A DNA stretch of 64,000 nucleotides, from the NCBI GenBank assembly GCA_035933635.1, contig DASYYY010000021.1:487286-551285 (forward strand). Direction: 5' to 3'. This document shows positions 35,704 through 44,129 of this stretch, in pieces. Origin of the DNA: JAKIVR01 sp035933635. Its GTDB lineage: Archaea; Thermoplasmatota; Thermoplasmata; Lutacidiplasmatales; UBA184. The position numbers and the translations under genes were made by a program. The notes below the pieces were generated by a model. The model worked only from the letters and a program-made list of their open reading frames with translations. It ran no database searches and was not told the origin of the DNA. Positions within the stretch are counted from its first letter, which is position 1, and the number at the start of each line of letters is the position of its first letter.

Positions 35704-38091
35704 CTACCCCGAGCGTCGAGGAAGCTCGGGCCCTCGCGTCGCCGCCGCGACGGGCACGAGGGCGGTCGAAACCGCCACGAGTACCCGTTCGGGCGGCGGT
35801 GTCGGTAGGGCGATCCTCGGGACGGGCGCGTGCACCCCGTTCGCCCGGGCCGGAGGCGTCGGCGCCGGCGGCGGCGAGGCGACGTTGGTCGAGCAGGCGG
35901 GAGTTCCGCTCGGGCCGACGTTGCTCCATTGCAACTGGAAGCAGAATCCGCCGGAACCTCCCGGAGCGGTCACGATGACCCAGTAGGTGCCCCAGCCGCC
36001 GTAGCGGTTCGCGGCCTGGGTGAACAAGGGGATCTGAATGAACGCGTTCGGGCCGGCTTTCTTCTGCTTGGCGTGGGCAAGGCTCGGTGTTCCGGCCATG
36101 CCCGCACCCATGCGGAAGACCGGCGAGGCGCCCGAGGTGGAACCGTCCCGCTCCCAGACATCGACCCAGCCGTTCGACCACCAGTCGGTCTTGGTGACGT
36201 TGAAGATCCAGATCGCGCTCTGCGTGCGGTTCAAGTGGCAATCCCGGACGGAGGAACCAATGGGGTCGTGGAAGACGAGGCCGGCGCACGACGGGGTCGA
36301 GACGTTGACGACGAGGGATGCCAGCGCCCCGCTCCCGTTGGCGTCGCCGACGATCAACTCAACGGCGTACGGTCCGGGCGAGCTGTAGATGTGCGCAGGG
36401 GTACGCGCCGAGCTCGAACTGCCATCGCCGAAGTTCCAGAGGTACTGGTACGGGGCGGTTCCCCCGGCGGCCGTGCCGGTGAAGTTGACGGGGAGGGGGG
36501 CGACACCGGATGCGGGGGAGACCGAAACTCTCGCGGTCAGGGTGCTGCCGGTACAATGGAGGACCACCGGGAAGTAGTCCTGCGCCCCGGCCTCGACGTA
36601 GACGGAGGAAGAGGTGCCGGTGCATCCCCGGGCGCTGACGTTGAACCAGTAGGCGCCCTCGAGGAACTCGAAGCTCGCATTGCGGTTCGACCCGAACAGG
36701 ACCGGAGTGCTCTGGCCCGGCCGGCTGAAGCTCACGGTGGCGTTGGTCGGGTACACCGTGAACCGTACGCTGCCCCACGGCGCGTGCGGGGTGCGTGCGG
36801 ACCATTGGCCACGGGAACTGATCGAGCTCGGGAATTGGTACTCGTTGCCGTAGTCATGGGTGTCATTGAGCACCGGGGTCGTCCCGAACGTGAAGTCCTG
36901 GGACGCGGCCCGGTACTGGTAGAAGGGGTACATGCAGTCCTTCGAGGTGCTGAACGACTCCGCCCCGCACCCGGAGGAGGCGTTGACCTCGGCCGAGCCG
37001 CCCTGCGAGGAGCTGAGCGCGATCCATTCCGGATAGGTCGTCGACCCGGGCGCGCCCACCGTCGGCAGCGACAGGTGCATCTGCCCGGCCCCGGCCCACC
37101 GGCCCGGGAAGTACGAACCGCAGACCCCGTCGCCGGGGTAGCAGTAGAACGAGCTGAGGTTGTAGGTGTGGCCCACTTCGTAGGCGAAGGCGATCGCCCC
37201 AGGGTTGCTCGCCCCCCAGCTCAGCGTGTTGCCCGAGGCCGCGGTGGAGTAGTACGGAGACAGCACAAGCGAGCCGTTCTTCAAACTCAGTAGACCCGAC
37301 AGGCCCGTCGTCGCATCGGAGATGGAAATGTTCCAGGGGGTGCGGGCGCTCTGGGCAACCCCGGAGTAATTGACGAAGACCCGGTCCGACGAGTGCATGA
37401 CCAGGATCGCGTTCGTCGAACCCGCATCGAGCGGTTGGGCGTAGGCCGCGTTCTCGTAGAGGTAACCGCCGATGTAGGCCAACTGCCAGACGATCCCGCA
37501 GGCGAACCAGTCGTTCGTGCCGGCCGAGAAGTTAGCGTTGAACGAACCGTCGGGCAGGCAGTCTTTCGGACCGCTCCCGGTCCCGGTGTACAACGGCGGA
37601 GCCGGGTAGAACTGTACTTCCAGGAACGCCTGGCTGCTCCCTCCCGTGCTCGCCGTGTCGTAGACGGTGCCGCCGAACCAGAACGTCGCGTACAGGTCGC
37701 CTTGGGCGTAGGTGGGGCCGTCGGCGGGGAGCGTCATCTGGAATTGGGCATCCTCACCCGACCCCAGCGCGTTCGACACGTAGCTCATGGTCGGCTCATC
37801 GTGGCCGTAGCAGTAGGACGGCGAGTAGCTCGCGTTGTACCAGGACGACCAATACATTCCGTCGCAGTCCCGGTGGGATGGTACGTGCCCCCACGCGAGG
37901 GCGTGGGGTCCCGGAAGCGTCGGCGCGTCCGACCTCGGGGCTGCTGGCGCCGTGCTCACCACCGAGCCCACGACTACGACCGCCCCGGCGGACAGCAGGA
38001 GGACGAGCGCGAGCACCGGGACCCAACGAGCGCCCTTCGATCGGCCGACCGCGGGATGTATCGTGGCCGCGGTCGCCCCCCCGCCGAACAT
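35704..38091 (-). CDS. Large exported surface protein with one PKD domain
   Basis: A 795-residue protein. The signal helix is VPVLALVLLLSAGAVVVVGSVVS. Residues ~90-420 share CYGHDEP, DLYATFWFG, FLEVQFYP and an F-x-FG..DYG...QF block with the protein at 269-3442, so the two have a common, unnamed domain. A PKD domain (YLWNFGDGSSSS) lies near 560. The rest ends in a Pro-rich tail with a final hydrophobic-basic stretch and no clear anchor. GTTATTTGG at 38115-38123 (minus strand) is the TATA box for a leaderless ATG 38091. Confidence 0.8.
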   Translation of the reverse strand: MFGGGATAATIHPAVGRSKGARWVPVLALVLLLSAGAVVVVGSVVSTAPAAPRSDAPTLPGPHALAWGHVPSHRDCDGMYWSSWYNASYSPSYCYGHDEPTMSYVSNALGSGEDAQFQMTLPADGPTYAQGDLYATFWFGGTVYDTASTGGSSQAFLEVQFYPAPPLYTGTGSGPKDCLPDGSFNANFSAGTNDWFACGIVWQLAYIGGYLYENAAYAQPLDAGSTNAILVMHSSDRVFVNYSGVAQSARTPWNISISDATTGLSGLLSLKNGSLVLSPYYSTAASGNTLSWGASNPGAIAFAYEVGHTYNLSSFYCYPGDGVCGSYFPGRWAGAGQMHLSLPTVGAPGSTTYPEWIALSSSQGGSAEVNASSGCGAESFSTSKDCMYPFYQYRAASQDFTFGTTPVLNDTHDYGNEYQFPSSISSRGQWSARTPHAPWGSVRFTVYPTNATVSFSRPGQSTPVLFGSNRNASFEFLEGAYWFNVSARGCTGTSSSVYVEAGAQDYFPVVLHCTGSTLTARVSVSPASGVAPLPVNFTGTAAGGTAPYQYLWNFGDGSSSSARTPAHIYSSPGPYAVELIVGDANGSGALASLVVNVSTPSCAGLVFHDPIGSSVRDCHLNRTQSAIWIFNVTKTDWWSNGWVDVWERDGSTSGASPVFRMGAGMAGTPSLAHAKQKKAGPNAFIQIPLFTQAANRYGGWGTYWVIVTAPGGSGGFCFQLQWSNVGPSGTPACSTNVASPPPAPTPPARANGVHAPVPRIALPTPPPERVLVAVSTALVPVAAATRGPELPRRSG

Positions 38092-38114
38092 GGACGGGCC
38101 CCCCAGTGAGTCGT

Positions 38115-38123
38115 GTTATTTGG
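38115..38123 (-). promoter_or_regulatory. TATA box of the PKD surface gene at 35704-38091
   Basis: Read on the minus strand as CCAAATAAC, centred about 28 bases before ATG 38091. Confidence 0.6.
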
Positions 38124-38284
38124 ACTTCCCTGAACGCCGACACCGCGTGCGCCAGCGGGGGACCTGCGGGGCAAGTGGAAAGCGCCCCATCGCGATCTCG
38201 GCGGCCGGGTCGGACCTGCGCCCGGCGGGCCAAGGCGCCGCACCGACCTTTTGTGGGGGCGGAGTACCGGACGAGTCCATACCG

Positions 38285-38893
38285 ATGGCCCAACGCAAGG
38301 GACCCGACGCGGTCGGAGAAGCGCTCATCTTCGCTACGCGAGCGCACGGCGGGCAACTCCGCAAGGATGGCCGCACGCCGTATGTCGTCCATCCGGTGTC
38401 GGTCCTGCGCCACCTCTCGAGCGACCTCGGGGTGCAGGACCGTGAACTTCTGATCGCGGCACTGTTGCATGACCTGCTGGAGGACACGCCCACCACGCCC
38501 GCCCAGATCGAGCGCGACTTCGGTCCACGCGTGCTCGGTCTCGTGCGAGAGTTGACCATCCCTCCCCAGTTCCACGGTCCGTCGGTGCCGGATGCGAACA
38601 AGACGCGCCGCATCCTCGAGGATGCCGCACGCATGAGCCCGGAGGCGCTCCTCATCAAGCTCTGCGATCGCTGGGACAATCTCGGCGATATGGCGAACAC
38701 CTCGTGGTCGCCGGCGAAGCGACGCAACTATCGCGCCCAGACCCGCAAGCTGCTGGCATTGGTCGAGGGCCGGCTTCGCCGCGGCGAGCTGGGCCCACGA
38801 CGGGCCCCGCCGACGCGTCGCGCCGTCGCTGCGATCCGCTCAATGGTCGGGGCCGCCCGGTCGCCGCGCGCGGCGGAAACGCTGCGCCGCTGA
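38285..38893 (+). CDS. HD-domain protein resembling RelA/SpoT-type alarmone hydrolases
   Basis: A 202-residue protein. GRTPYVVHPVSVLRHL gives the first His, LLIAALLHDLLEDT the HD pair plus the ED that SpoT uses, and LLIKLCDRWDNLGDM the last Asp, the order seen in the (p)ppGpp hydrolase domain of SpoT and in stand-alone MESH1-type enzymes. No synthetase domain is present. If active it would remove pyrophosphate from ppGpp or a related nucleotide, such as NADPH for MESH1. The tail is basic. ATG 38285 was chosen because coding character starts there. A paired repeat element begins right after its stop codon. Confidence 0.8.
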   Translation: MAQRKGPDAVGEALIFATRAHGGQLRKDGRTPYVVHPVSVLRHLSSDLGVQDRELLIAALLHDLLEDTPTTPAQIERDFGPRVLGLVRELTIPPQFHGPSVPDANKTRRILEDAARMSPEALLIKLCDRWDNLGDMANTSWSPAKRRNYRAQTRKLLALVEGRLRRGELGPRRAPPTRRAVAAIRSMVGAARSPRAAETLRR

Positions 38894-38937
38894 TTGCACC
38901 AAGCCCGACGCGGGGTTGCACCAAAAAGTGAGTGACC
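38894..38937 (+). promoter_or_regulatory. Paired TTGCACCAA promoter element, copy 1
   Basis: TTGCACCAA occurs at 38894-38902 and 38916-38924, with starts exactly 22 bases apart (two helical turns). The second copy runs on into AAAGTGAGTGACCC. The A-run is about 34 bases before ATG 38960 and may serve as the TATA box. Copy 2 at 39949-39993 has the same spacing and the same 3' part. Confidence 0.8.
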
Positions 38938-38959
38938 CCGACGACGTTCGTCCCGGCCG

Positions 38960-39889
38960 ATGACGCCGTGGGCCTCCCCTGAACTGCCGACGACACGCCG
39001 ATGGGCCGGCGCGCCCCCCCGAGCGGGGCATCGCCGTGGCGCAAACGAACCGCACGCGACGCGACCGATCCGGCCGCGTCGTCGGATGGCGCGGTTCGGG
39101 GGCCTGGCCGCGACGCTCCTGGCCCTGGGCGCGGCCGCGCTCTTTCTCGTTCCGACGAGCCTCGGCGCGACGGTCACGCTCAAAGCGCCCTACAAGGCCG
39201 CGATCGTGACCTTCAAGAATCCGATGTCGCAATCCGGCTGTGGGTCCGGCACATCGATCGTGCCGGCGTTCTTCAACAAGACCCTCGGCGTCGGCGGCAT
39301 GAGCTCGAACGGCAGCACCCGTTGGTGCACGAGCTCGTCGAACAACAGCGCCTTCGTCGAGGGGCTGTTCCAGGTCAGCCTACCGATCCACATCCGCACG
39401 AGCGGCGCGCACACGATCAATGCGACCTGGATCACGATCGCCCGCGGAAGCGTCAACCTGACCGCCGGCACGTGCACCCAAGGAACCTCGATGTACTCGA
39501 GTTGCACGCGGGGGGCCAGGGCGTTCGTCTACGGTTCGGCCTACCTTCTCGACAAGACGACGCACAAGCGGGCCGCGCCGACCATCAACTGGCCGGGAAA
39601 TTTCACCTACGTCTCGAACTACACGAGCTGCTACCTGGGCAGCTGCACGTCGATGGCCTCCAAGCACAGCTCGGGCAGCTTCGGTGGAACGTTCCCGTGG
39701 CTCTGGAGCTGGAGCGGCCTGGTGCTCAACTCGACCCACAAGTATGCGCTCGTGATGGACATCTTCGGCGGAACCTACGTCTACCTCATGAACAGCGGGG
39801 CGACCTTCTCCGGGGCAAGCGCCAACGCCCAGCTCAACTCCGCGACGGCCGGCAACGAAGAGCAGCTGTACTCGGTGACCGTCCGCTGA
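38960..39889 (+). CDS. Exported Cys-containing protein, function unknown
   Basis: From ATG 38960 the protein has 309 residues; ATG 39086 gives 267 and a standard signal peptide (LAATLLALGAAALFLVPTSLG). The shorter form looks better as an export signal, while spacing from the repeat element favours the longer. The mature part has SQSGCGSG, RWCTSS, GTCTQGT, SSCTRG and SCYLGSCTS, so several disulfides are likely, within a Ser/Thr-rich beta body. It resembles the protein at 44938-45885 in layout (SQ-GC motif after the signal, repeated Cys, closing beta region). No enzyme motif. Confidence 0.75.
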   Translation: MTPWASPELPTTRRWAGAPPRAGHRRGANEPHATRPIRPRRRMARFGGLAATLLALGAAALFLVPTSLGATVTLKAPYKAAIVTFKNPMSQSGCGSGTSIVPAFFNKTLGVGGMSSNGSTRWCTSSSNNSAFVEGLFQVSLPIHIRTSGAHTINATWITIARGSVNLTAGTCTQGTSMYSSCTRGARAFVYGSAYLLDKTTHKRAAPTINWPGNFTYVSNYTSCYLGSCTSMASKHSSGSFGGTFPWLWSWSGLVLNSTHKYALVMDIFGGTYVYLMNSGATFSGASANAQLNSATAGNEEQLYSVTVR

Positions 39890-39948
39890 GCGGCGTCCAC
39901 GCCCCGGCTCGAACCCCTTCCTTCTACTTCCGGGACAAGATTCCCGGG

Positions 39949-39993
39949 TTGCACCAAGGGTCGGCCGGGTTTGCACCAAAAAGTGAGTGACCC
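39949..39993 (+). promoter_or_regulatory. Paired TTGCACCAA promoter element, copy 2
   Basis: TTGCACCAA at 39949-39957 and 39971-39979, again 22 bases apart, and again followed by AAAGTGAGTGACCC. The 13-base spacers of the two elements differ in sequence, so the repeats themselves are what is conserved. ATG 40014 lies 20 bases beyond the end. Confidence 0.8.
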
Positions 39994-40013
39994 TCGGCCC
40001 GGTCGGCGCAGCC

Positions 40014-41075
40014 ATGTGGAAACGCGACCGACTCCTGTGGGGGATCGCTCTGGGCCTCGGGCTGCTGTTCGTGCTGCCGACGGCAGCGGCGTCCGCCGGT
40101 TCCGCGGCCCCGACGACCAACCCGCAGTTCAACCACGCCGGGAACGTCCTGATCACCGACCAGTTCAACAACCGGGTCATCGAGGTCAATCCGCTGACCA
40201 AGCAGATCGTCTGGAGCTTCGGCTCGGGCAACTCCACGCTGTGCAACCCCGGCCCGGGGACGATCATCGGGACCAACGACGCCGAACGGCTCGCGGGTGG
40301 GATCACGCTGATCTCCGGGACCGGCATCCCCGCGGGGATTCCCGGCACGACCGCGTGCGTCGACAACCGCGTGATCGCGGTGAACCCGGCGGGCAAGATC
40401 ATCTGGCAGTACGGACAGGCCGGCAAGACCGGTTCCGGCCCCAACCTGCTGAACGTGCCGGTCTATGCCACCCAGCTCGCCAACCATGATATCCTGATCA
40501 CCGACCAGGCCAACAACCGTGTGATCGAGGTCAGCCTCCACCACCGGATCGTCTGGTCGTACGGGTCGGCGAACGGCTCGAGCCCGCTCAACGGACCGAA
40601 CTCGGCGATCGAGCTCGCCAACGGCGATTTCCTGATCGCCGACCAGAGCAACAACCGCGCGATCGAGGTCAATCACGCGCACCAGATCGTCTGGTCCTAC
40701 TCCAAGGGTCTCCTGACCGTGGCCTTCGCCAGCCGGTTGCCGAACGGCGACACCCTCATCGTCGACTCCGGGCACAGCCGAGTGGTGGAGATCGCCTCCA
40801 ACGGGACCGTGGTCTGGCAGTATTTCACCAACCACGGCCCGAAGAGCAACGCCGCGCCGCTGCCGACGAACGCCGTGCGGCTCGCCGGTGGTGACACGAT
40901 GATCGCCGATCAGTTCAACGACCGGGTCATCGTCGTCAACCCGGCCCACCAGATCGTCTGGCAGTACGGGCAGACGAACAGCCCCGGGACCGGCTTCAGC
41001 CAACTCTACGGCCCCTACACCGGCTTCGTCGTCGGTGACTACACGGGCGTCACGCCGCCCCCGGCGACGTTCTGA
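40014..41075 (+). CDS. Exported six-bladed NHL/PQQ-like propeller
   Basis: A 353-residue protein with a signal helix (WGIALGLGLLFVLPTAAASA). Six units follow, each with an (I/V)-x-D-x-x-x-N-R-V-(I)-E-V core and an IVW-(S/Q)-(Y/F)-G close: DQFNNRVIEV, DQANNRVIEV, DQSNNRAIEV, DSGHSRVVEI, DQFNDRVIVV. This is an NHL-like propeller and has the look of the arylsulfotransferase-type fold. It is likely a secreted binding protein; no catalytic residues identified. It is controlled by the second paired TTGCACCAA element. Confidence 0.8.
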   Translation: MWKRDRLLWGIALGLGLLFVLPTAAASAGSAAPTTNPQFNHAGNVLITDQFNNRVIEVNPLTKQIVWSFGSGNSTLCNPGPGTIIGTNDAERLAGGITLISGTGIPAGIPGTTACVDNRVIAVNPAGKIIWQYGQAGKTGSGPNLLNVPVYATQLANHDILITDQANNRVIEVSLHHRIVWSYGSANGSSPLNGPNSAIELANGDFLIADQSNNRAIEVNHAHQIVWSYSKGLLTVAFASRLPNGDTLIVDSGHSRVVEIASNGTVVWQYFTNHGPKSNAAPLPTNAVRLAGGDTMIADQFNDRVIVVNPAHQIVWQYGQTNSPGTGFSQLYGPYTGFVVGDYTGVTPPPATF

Positions 41076-41178
41076 GCTCGCCGGGCGCGTCGCTCTCCCC
41101 ATCCAACCTCTTCCCCACTTTCTCTGCCCCTGCTGTGCGGGGCCCCCGGCGGACGACGCTCGCCGGTTCGCAAGACGT

Positions 41179-41196
41179 CGGTTATGCGGAGCGCGG
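41179..41196 (+). promoter_or_regulatory. Promoter of VOC gene 1
   Basis: Holds GTTATGCGGAGC; TTATGCG lies 29 bases before ATG 41211. The promoter of the paralogue has the same TTATGCGGAGC at 46855-46865, 28 bases before its GTG. Confidence 0.6.
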
Positions 41197-41210
41197 TGAT
41201 GCCTCGGCCG

Positions 41211-41597
41211 ATGTGGCTCGATTACGCGGGTATCCGAGTTCGCGATCTCGAAGGGGCGGTCCGATTCTACACCGAGGGGGTCGGCCTCCGTGAACTTCGA
41301 CGAGGCACGATGGGGCACGGCGGCATTTGGGTCCTGCTGGAAGACAATCTCTCCCGCCAGCGACTGGAGCTGAACTGGTACCCCCAGGGGTCCAAGTACG
41401 CCAGCAAGTGGACGGCCGGGGAAGAGCTCGACCACCTGGGATTCCGCACCCCCGACCCGGAGTCCGTGGCCAAGTCCCTCGTCGCACTCGGCGCCCGTCT
41501 GGTCGAACGAGTCCAAGAGGGCGACGAGCCCGCAACCATCTACCTCGCCGACCCGGACGGCATCCAACTGGAACTGATCCCGAATCCAGTCGACTGA
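41211..41597 (+). CDS. VOC (glyoxalase-like) protein 1
   Basis: A 128-residue protein with one VOC module pair: YAGIRVRDLEGAVRFYTEGVGL, EELDHLGFRTPD and IYLADPDGIQLELIPN. The last Glu is one of the usual metal ligands, and the His in DHLGF another. Family members catalyse glyoxalase, dioxygenase or resistance reactions; this one cannot be placed further. It is close to the protein at 46883-47278 (shared GYAGIRVRDL, RGTM-HGG-WV, ELDHLGF). ATG 41211 is chosen from the TATA spacing; ATG 41199 or 41184 would extend it. Confidence 0.8.
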   Translation: MWLDYAGIRVRDLEGAVRFYTEGVGLRELRRGTMGHGGIWVLLEDNLSRQRLELNWYPQGSKYASKWTAGEELDHLGFRTPDPESVAKSLVALGARLVERVQEGDEPATIYLADPDGIQLELIPNPVD

Positions 41598-41999
41598 ACC
41601 GCCCCGCAACCTCGCCGCCGTGGACGTCCGACCGGCCGGCAGGATGCTAGGATCGACTCGTCGACTCCTAGCCCCCCTCCGGCCGCCCGGCCACCAGTAG
41701 CCGGGTCTTGGGGGTAGTCTACCGTCCAGTGAACCGCGAGGTATTCAAACGATAACACGAACGGGCCGCGGGGCACATGAGGTCGGTTCCAACCACCACG
41801 TGCGACGTGCGGGCGGGTCAGCGGCGTCGGCGGACCAATAACCCACAATAACGCGTGAAATGGGACAATTTGACCGCTCTGACCAGAAGAAAGGGAGTCT
41901 AACTCGTACTGAATTCTTCAGTTTGACGACAACTCTAATAAAGTTGGCTTTCAGGATTATATAGAACCATCCTTCCTGCCGTAACTTCATATCGAGAGC
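41598..41999. promoter_or_regulatory. Gene-free, AT-richer region before the glycoside hydrolase
   Basis: No gene seen. From about 41850 the base composition is clearly more AT-rich than elsewhere. It holds TTATATAG at 41957-41964, the likely TATA box (about 40 bases before GTG 42000, giving a short leader), and an inverted repeat CAACT-7-AGTTG at 41930-41946 just upstream of it, a possible operator. Confidence 0.5.
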
Positions 42000-44129
42000 G
42001 TGTCCAAATTGAAACGCCCTAACCTTCTCCAACGCGCTCGTGCGGGCGAGTTCGTCGCGCCCGATTCGTCGGGCGGGTCCGTCCACGCCCAGGGAAGGTA
42101 CCGGTGCGGTCACCGGCGGCCGGGACGCTGGGTACTGTGGATCGCGACCTCCTGTGTCGTCGTGATCACTCTTGCGAGCTACGGCGCTCTCGGGAGCGCA
42201 CAGGCGGTGGGTGCCGGATCGACGCCCAGCGCTCACGGCTCGAGGCCGGCGTTCGCACCGCTTCTGCGCCTCGTGGACGGCGCAACGCTCTCGGTGTTGT
42301 CCAATGGACTGACGCTCCACCTCACCGACCGCATCGTCGAGAAGTCGGTCCACGGCGATTATCGAGCCTACCAGATCATCGTCCATTCAGCGGTGCCACT
42401 GCCTCTGGTCGGAGTCCGGCTGATCACCGATCCCGTCCAGATCTGGGGCAATCCCCGCCAGATGCCCGGTGGCGCGGATGCGCTCCCGGCGCTGTCGAAC
42501 TGGAGCTGGTCGGTCCGTTCCGGGAGCTCCGTCGTCACCTCGACCTGGGGACCGAACTTCCTGCCGGGAACCATCGGCCGTACGATCACGTGGGGGGACT
42601 ACACCTACACCGTCTCGGGCACGATCCGCCCGAAGGTCGCGCTGATGGTCCATTTCAACGAGACCTCGGGGCTCAATGCCCCCTCCATCGGCTACACGCT
42701 CGACGGTTCGTTCTCCCCCTCTACCAACGCCCTGAACGACCCGGATTACTCACAGATCGGCGGGGCGTTGCACCCCCAGATCGTGCGGTTCGGGCTCACG
42801 ACGAGCGGCTCCAAGGTCACCTGGGACTCCACGACGCACCAGCCGGTGTTCGGGTGGACGAACTTCGACCGCTTCCCGGCCTACGCCCACCAGCTGCATG
42901 CGCGGACGCTGCTCCAGCTCCCGGTGGGGACCTGGGGCGACGGGAATTCGCTACCGAAGGGGATGCCGCTGGATCGCGCGATGGCGGTGCACCTGTTGCA
43001 CCCGGGTTCGCCGAACGGCTACTTCCCGACCCTATCGGCCTACTCGAGCTACGTCGCGGGTGTGGTCGCCCACGCCAAGTCCACCAACCTCGGCATCACC
43101 TACTGGAGCATCGGCAACGAGATGCCGCTGCTGGACCTGGCGGTCACCAACCAGTTCATCCGACTGTTCAACGTCGCCTCGACGGTCATCCACCACAGCT
43201 TCCCGGGCGCGCTGGTCGGCTCGGACGTGATGACGAACCGGACCTACATCGACGATTTCGCCCGGACCACCCACGGCGTCGGTTTCCTCTCCTTCCATTA
43301 CTATGCCGCGCTCGCGATGTGCATCCAGAACGGTCAGTACTGTCCACCGCAGGGGAGCGGACTGGGCACGACGGATACCGCCCTGATGAGCTCCCAGTTC
43401 GACCTCGCGCACGGCCTGAAGTTCCTCGCGCCCCACCTCTCCCAGGTCATCTGGCACAACCTGACCGGGAAGTGGCTCCCCATCATCGACGCGGAGACGA
43501 ACCTCCACGCCGCGGGGGGGCCGGCGCTCTACGGGACCGATCCCCGCCAGCAGACACCGTTCGCCGCGGCATGGCTCGGCTCGACGCTCCTGAACGCCGC
43601 CCAGGAGCATGTGGCGAGCGTGCTGTACTACGTATTGACCGGCAACGCGACGGTCCCGAACACCTTCACCGCACGGTACGGCGGCTACGGCTTCGGCATG
43701 ACCAGCGAGGGAACGCACGACAACGACACTCGGTACGCGCCGTACTGGGCGTTCATGCTCTGGAGCCAGGCGGCGCCGGCCGGTTCCCCCGGAGTGATCA
43801 CGACCGGCTCGAGCCCCTCCACCGCCGAGGCGATCGCGTTCCGGTACGGCTCGACCGTATCGGTCGTCGTGGTCAACCGGGCGAACTTGTCGGTGCCCGT
43901 GACGGTGGGATTCCAGGGCGACGGCGCCGTCAGCCCCGCCGGGCTGGCGGTGTTCAACGCCTCGACCTACGCCTACTACTACAGCCACTACGTCGACGCC
44001 GGGAGCTCGGGCGGCTCCGCGATCGACTACCTGCCGGCGCCGCACGGGAGCCCGATGGGGTTCACGCTGCGTGGATACTCGATCGCGGTCCTGACCGTCC
44101 ACCTGACCGACCCGCACGCGGTCAAGTAG
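42000..44129 (+). CDS. Exported glycoside hydrolase of clan A type
   Basis: A 709-residue protein. A basic N-region and a membrane/signal helix (WVLWIATSCVVVITLASYGAL) lead to a TIM-barrel core at ~230-640. WSIGNEMP places the acid/base Glu near 374 (the NE pair of clan GH-A), and IIDAETNL places a likely nucleophile Glu near 499, about 125 residues later, as in GH39/GH79-like enzymes. The C-terminal ~100 residues form a beta-sandwich (VVVVNRANLSVPV). It probably cleaves an outside polysaccharide; substrate and exact family are not readable. It ends eight bases inside the convergent PD-(D/E)XK-like gene. Confidence 0.8.
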   Translation: MSKLKRPNLLQRARAGEFVAPDSSGGSVHAQGRYRCGHRRPGRWVLWIATSCVVVITLASYGALGSAQAVGAGSTPSAHGSRPAFAPLLRLVDGATLSVLSNGLTLHLTDRIVEKSVHGDYRAYQIIVHSAVPLPLVGVRLITDPVQIWGNPRQMPGGADALPALSNWSWSVRSGSSVVTSTWGPNFLPGTIGRTITWGDYTYTVSGTIRPKVALMVHFNETSGLNAPSIGYTLDGSFSPSTNALNDPDYSQIGGALHPQIVRFGLTTSGSKVTWDSTTHQPVFGWTNFDRFPAYAHQLHARTLLQLPVGTWGDGNSLPKGMPLDRAMAVHLLHPGSPNGYFPTLSAYSSYVAGVVAHAKSTNLGITYWSIGNEMPLLDLAVTNQFIRLFNVASTVIHHSFPGALVGSDVMTNRTYIDDFARTTHGVGFLSFHYYAALAMCIQNGQYCPPQGSGLGTTDTALMSSQFDLAHGLKFLAPHLSQVIWHNLTGKWLPIIDAETNLHAAGGPALYGTDPRQQTPFAAAWLGSTLLNAAQEHVASVLYYVLTGNATVPNTFTARYGGYGFGMTSEGTHDNDTRYAPYWAFMLWSQAAPAGSPGVITTGSSPSTAEAIAFRYGSTVSVVVVNRANLSVPVTVGFQGDGAVSPAGLAVFNASTYAYYYSHYVDAGSSGGSAIDYLPAPHGSPMGFTLRGYSIAVLTVHLTDPHAVK

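Noticed and set aside
38894..39993. Duplicate element as transposon ends or attachment sites
   Set aside because: The copies are direct, lie at matching distances from start codons, and no transposase or integrase lies between or beside them.
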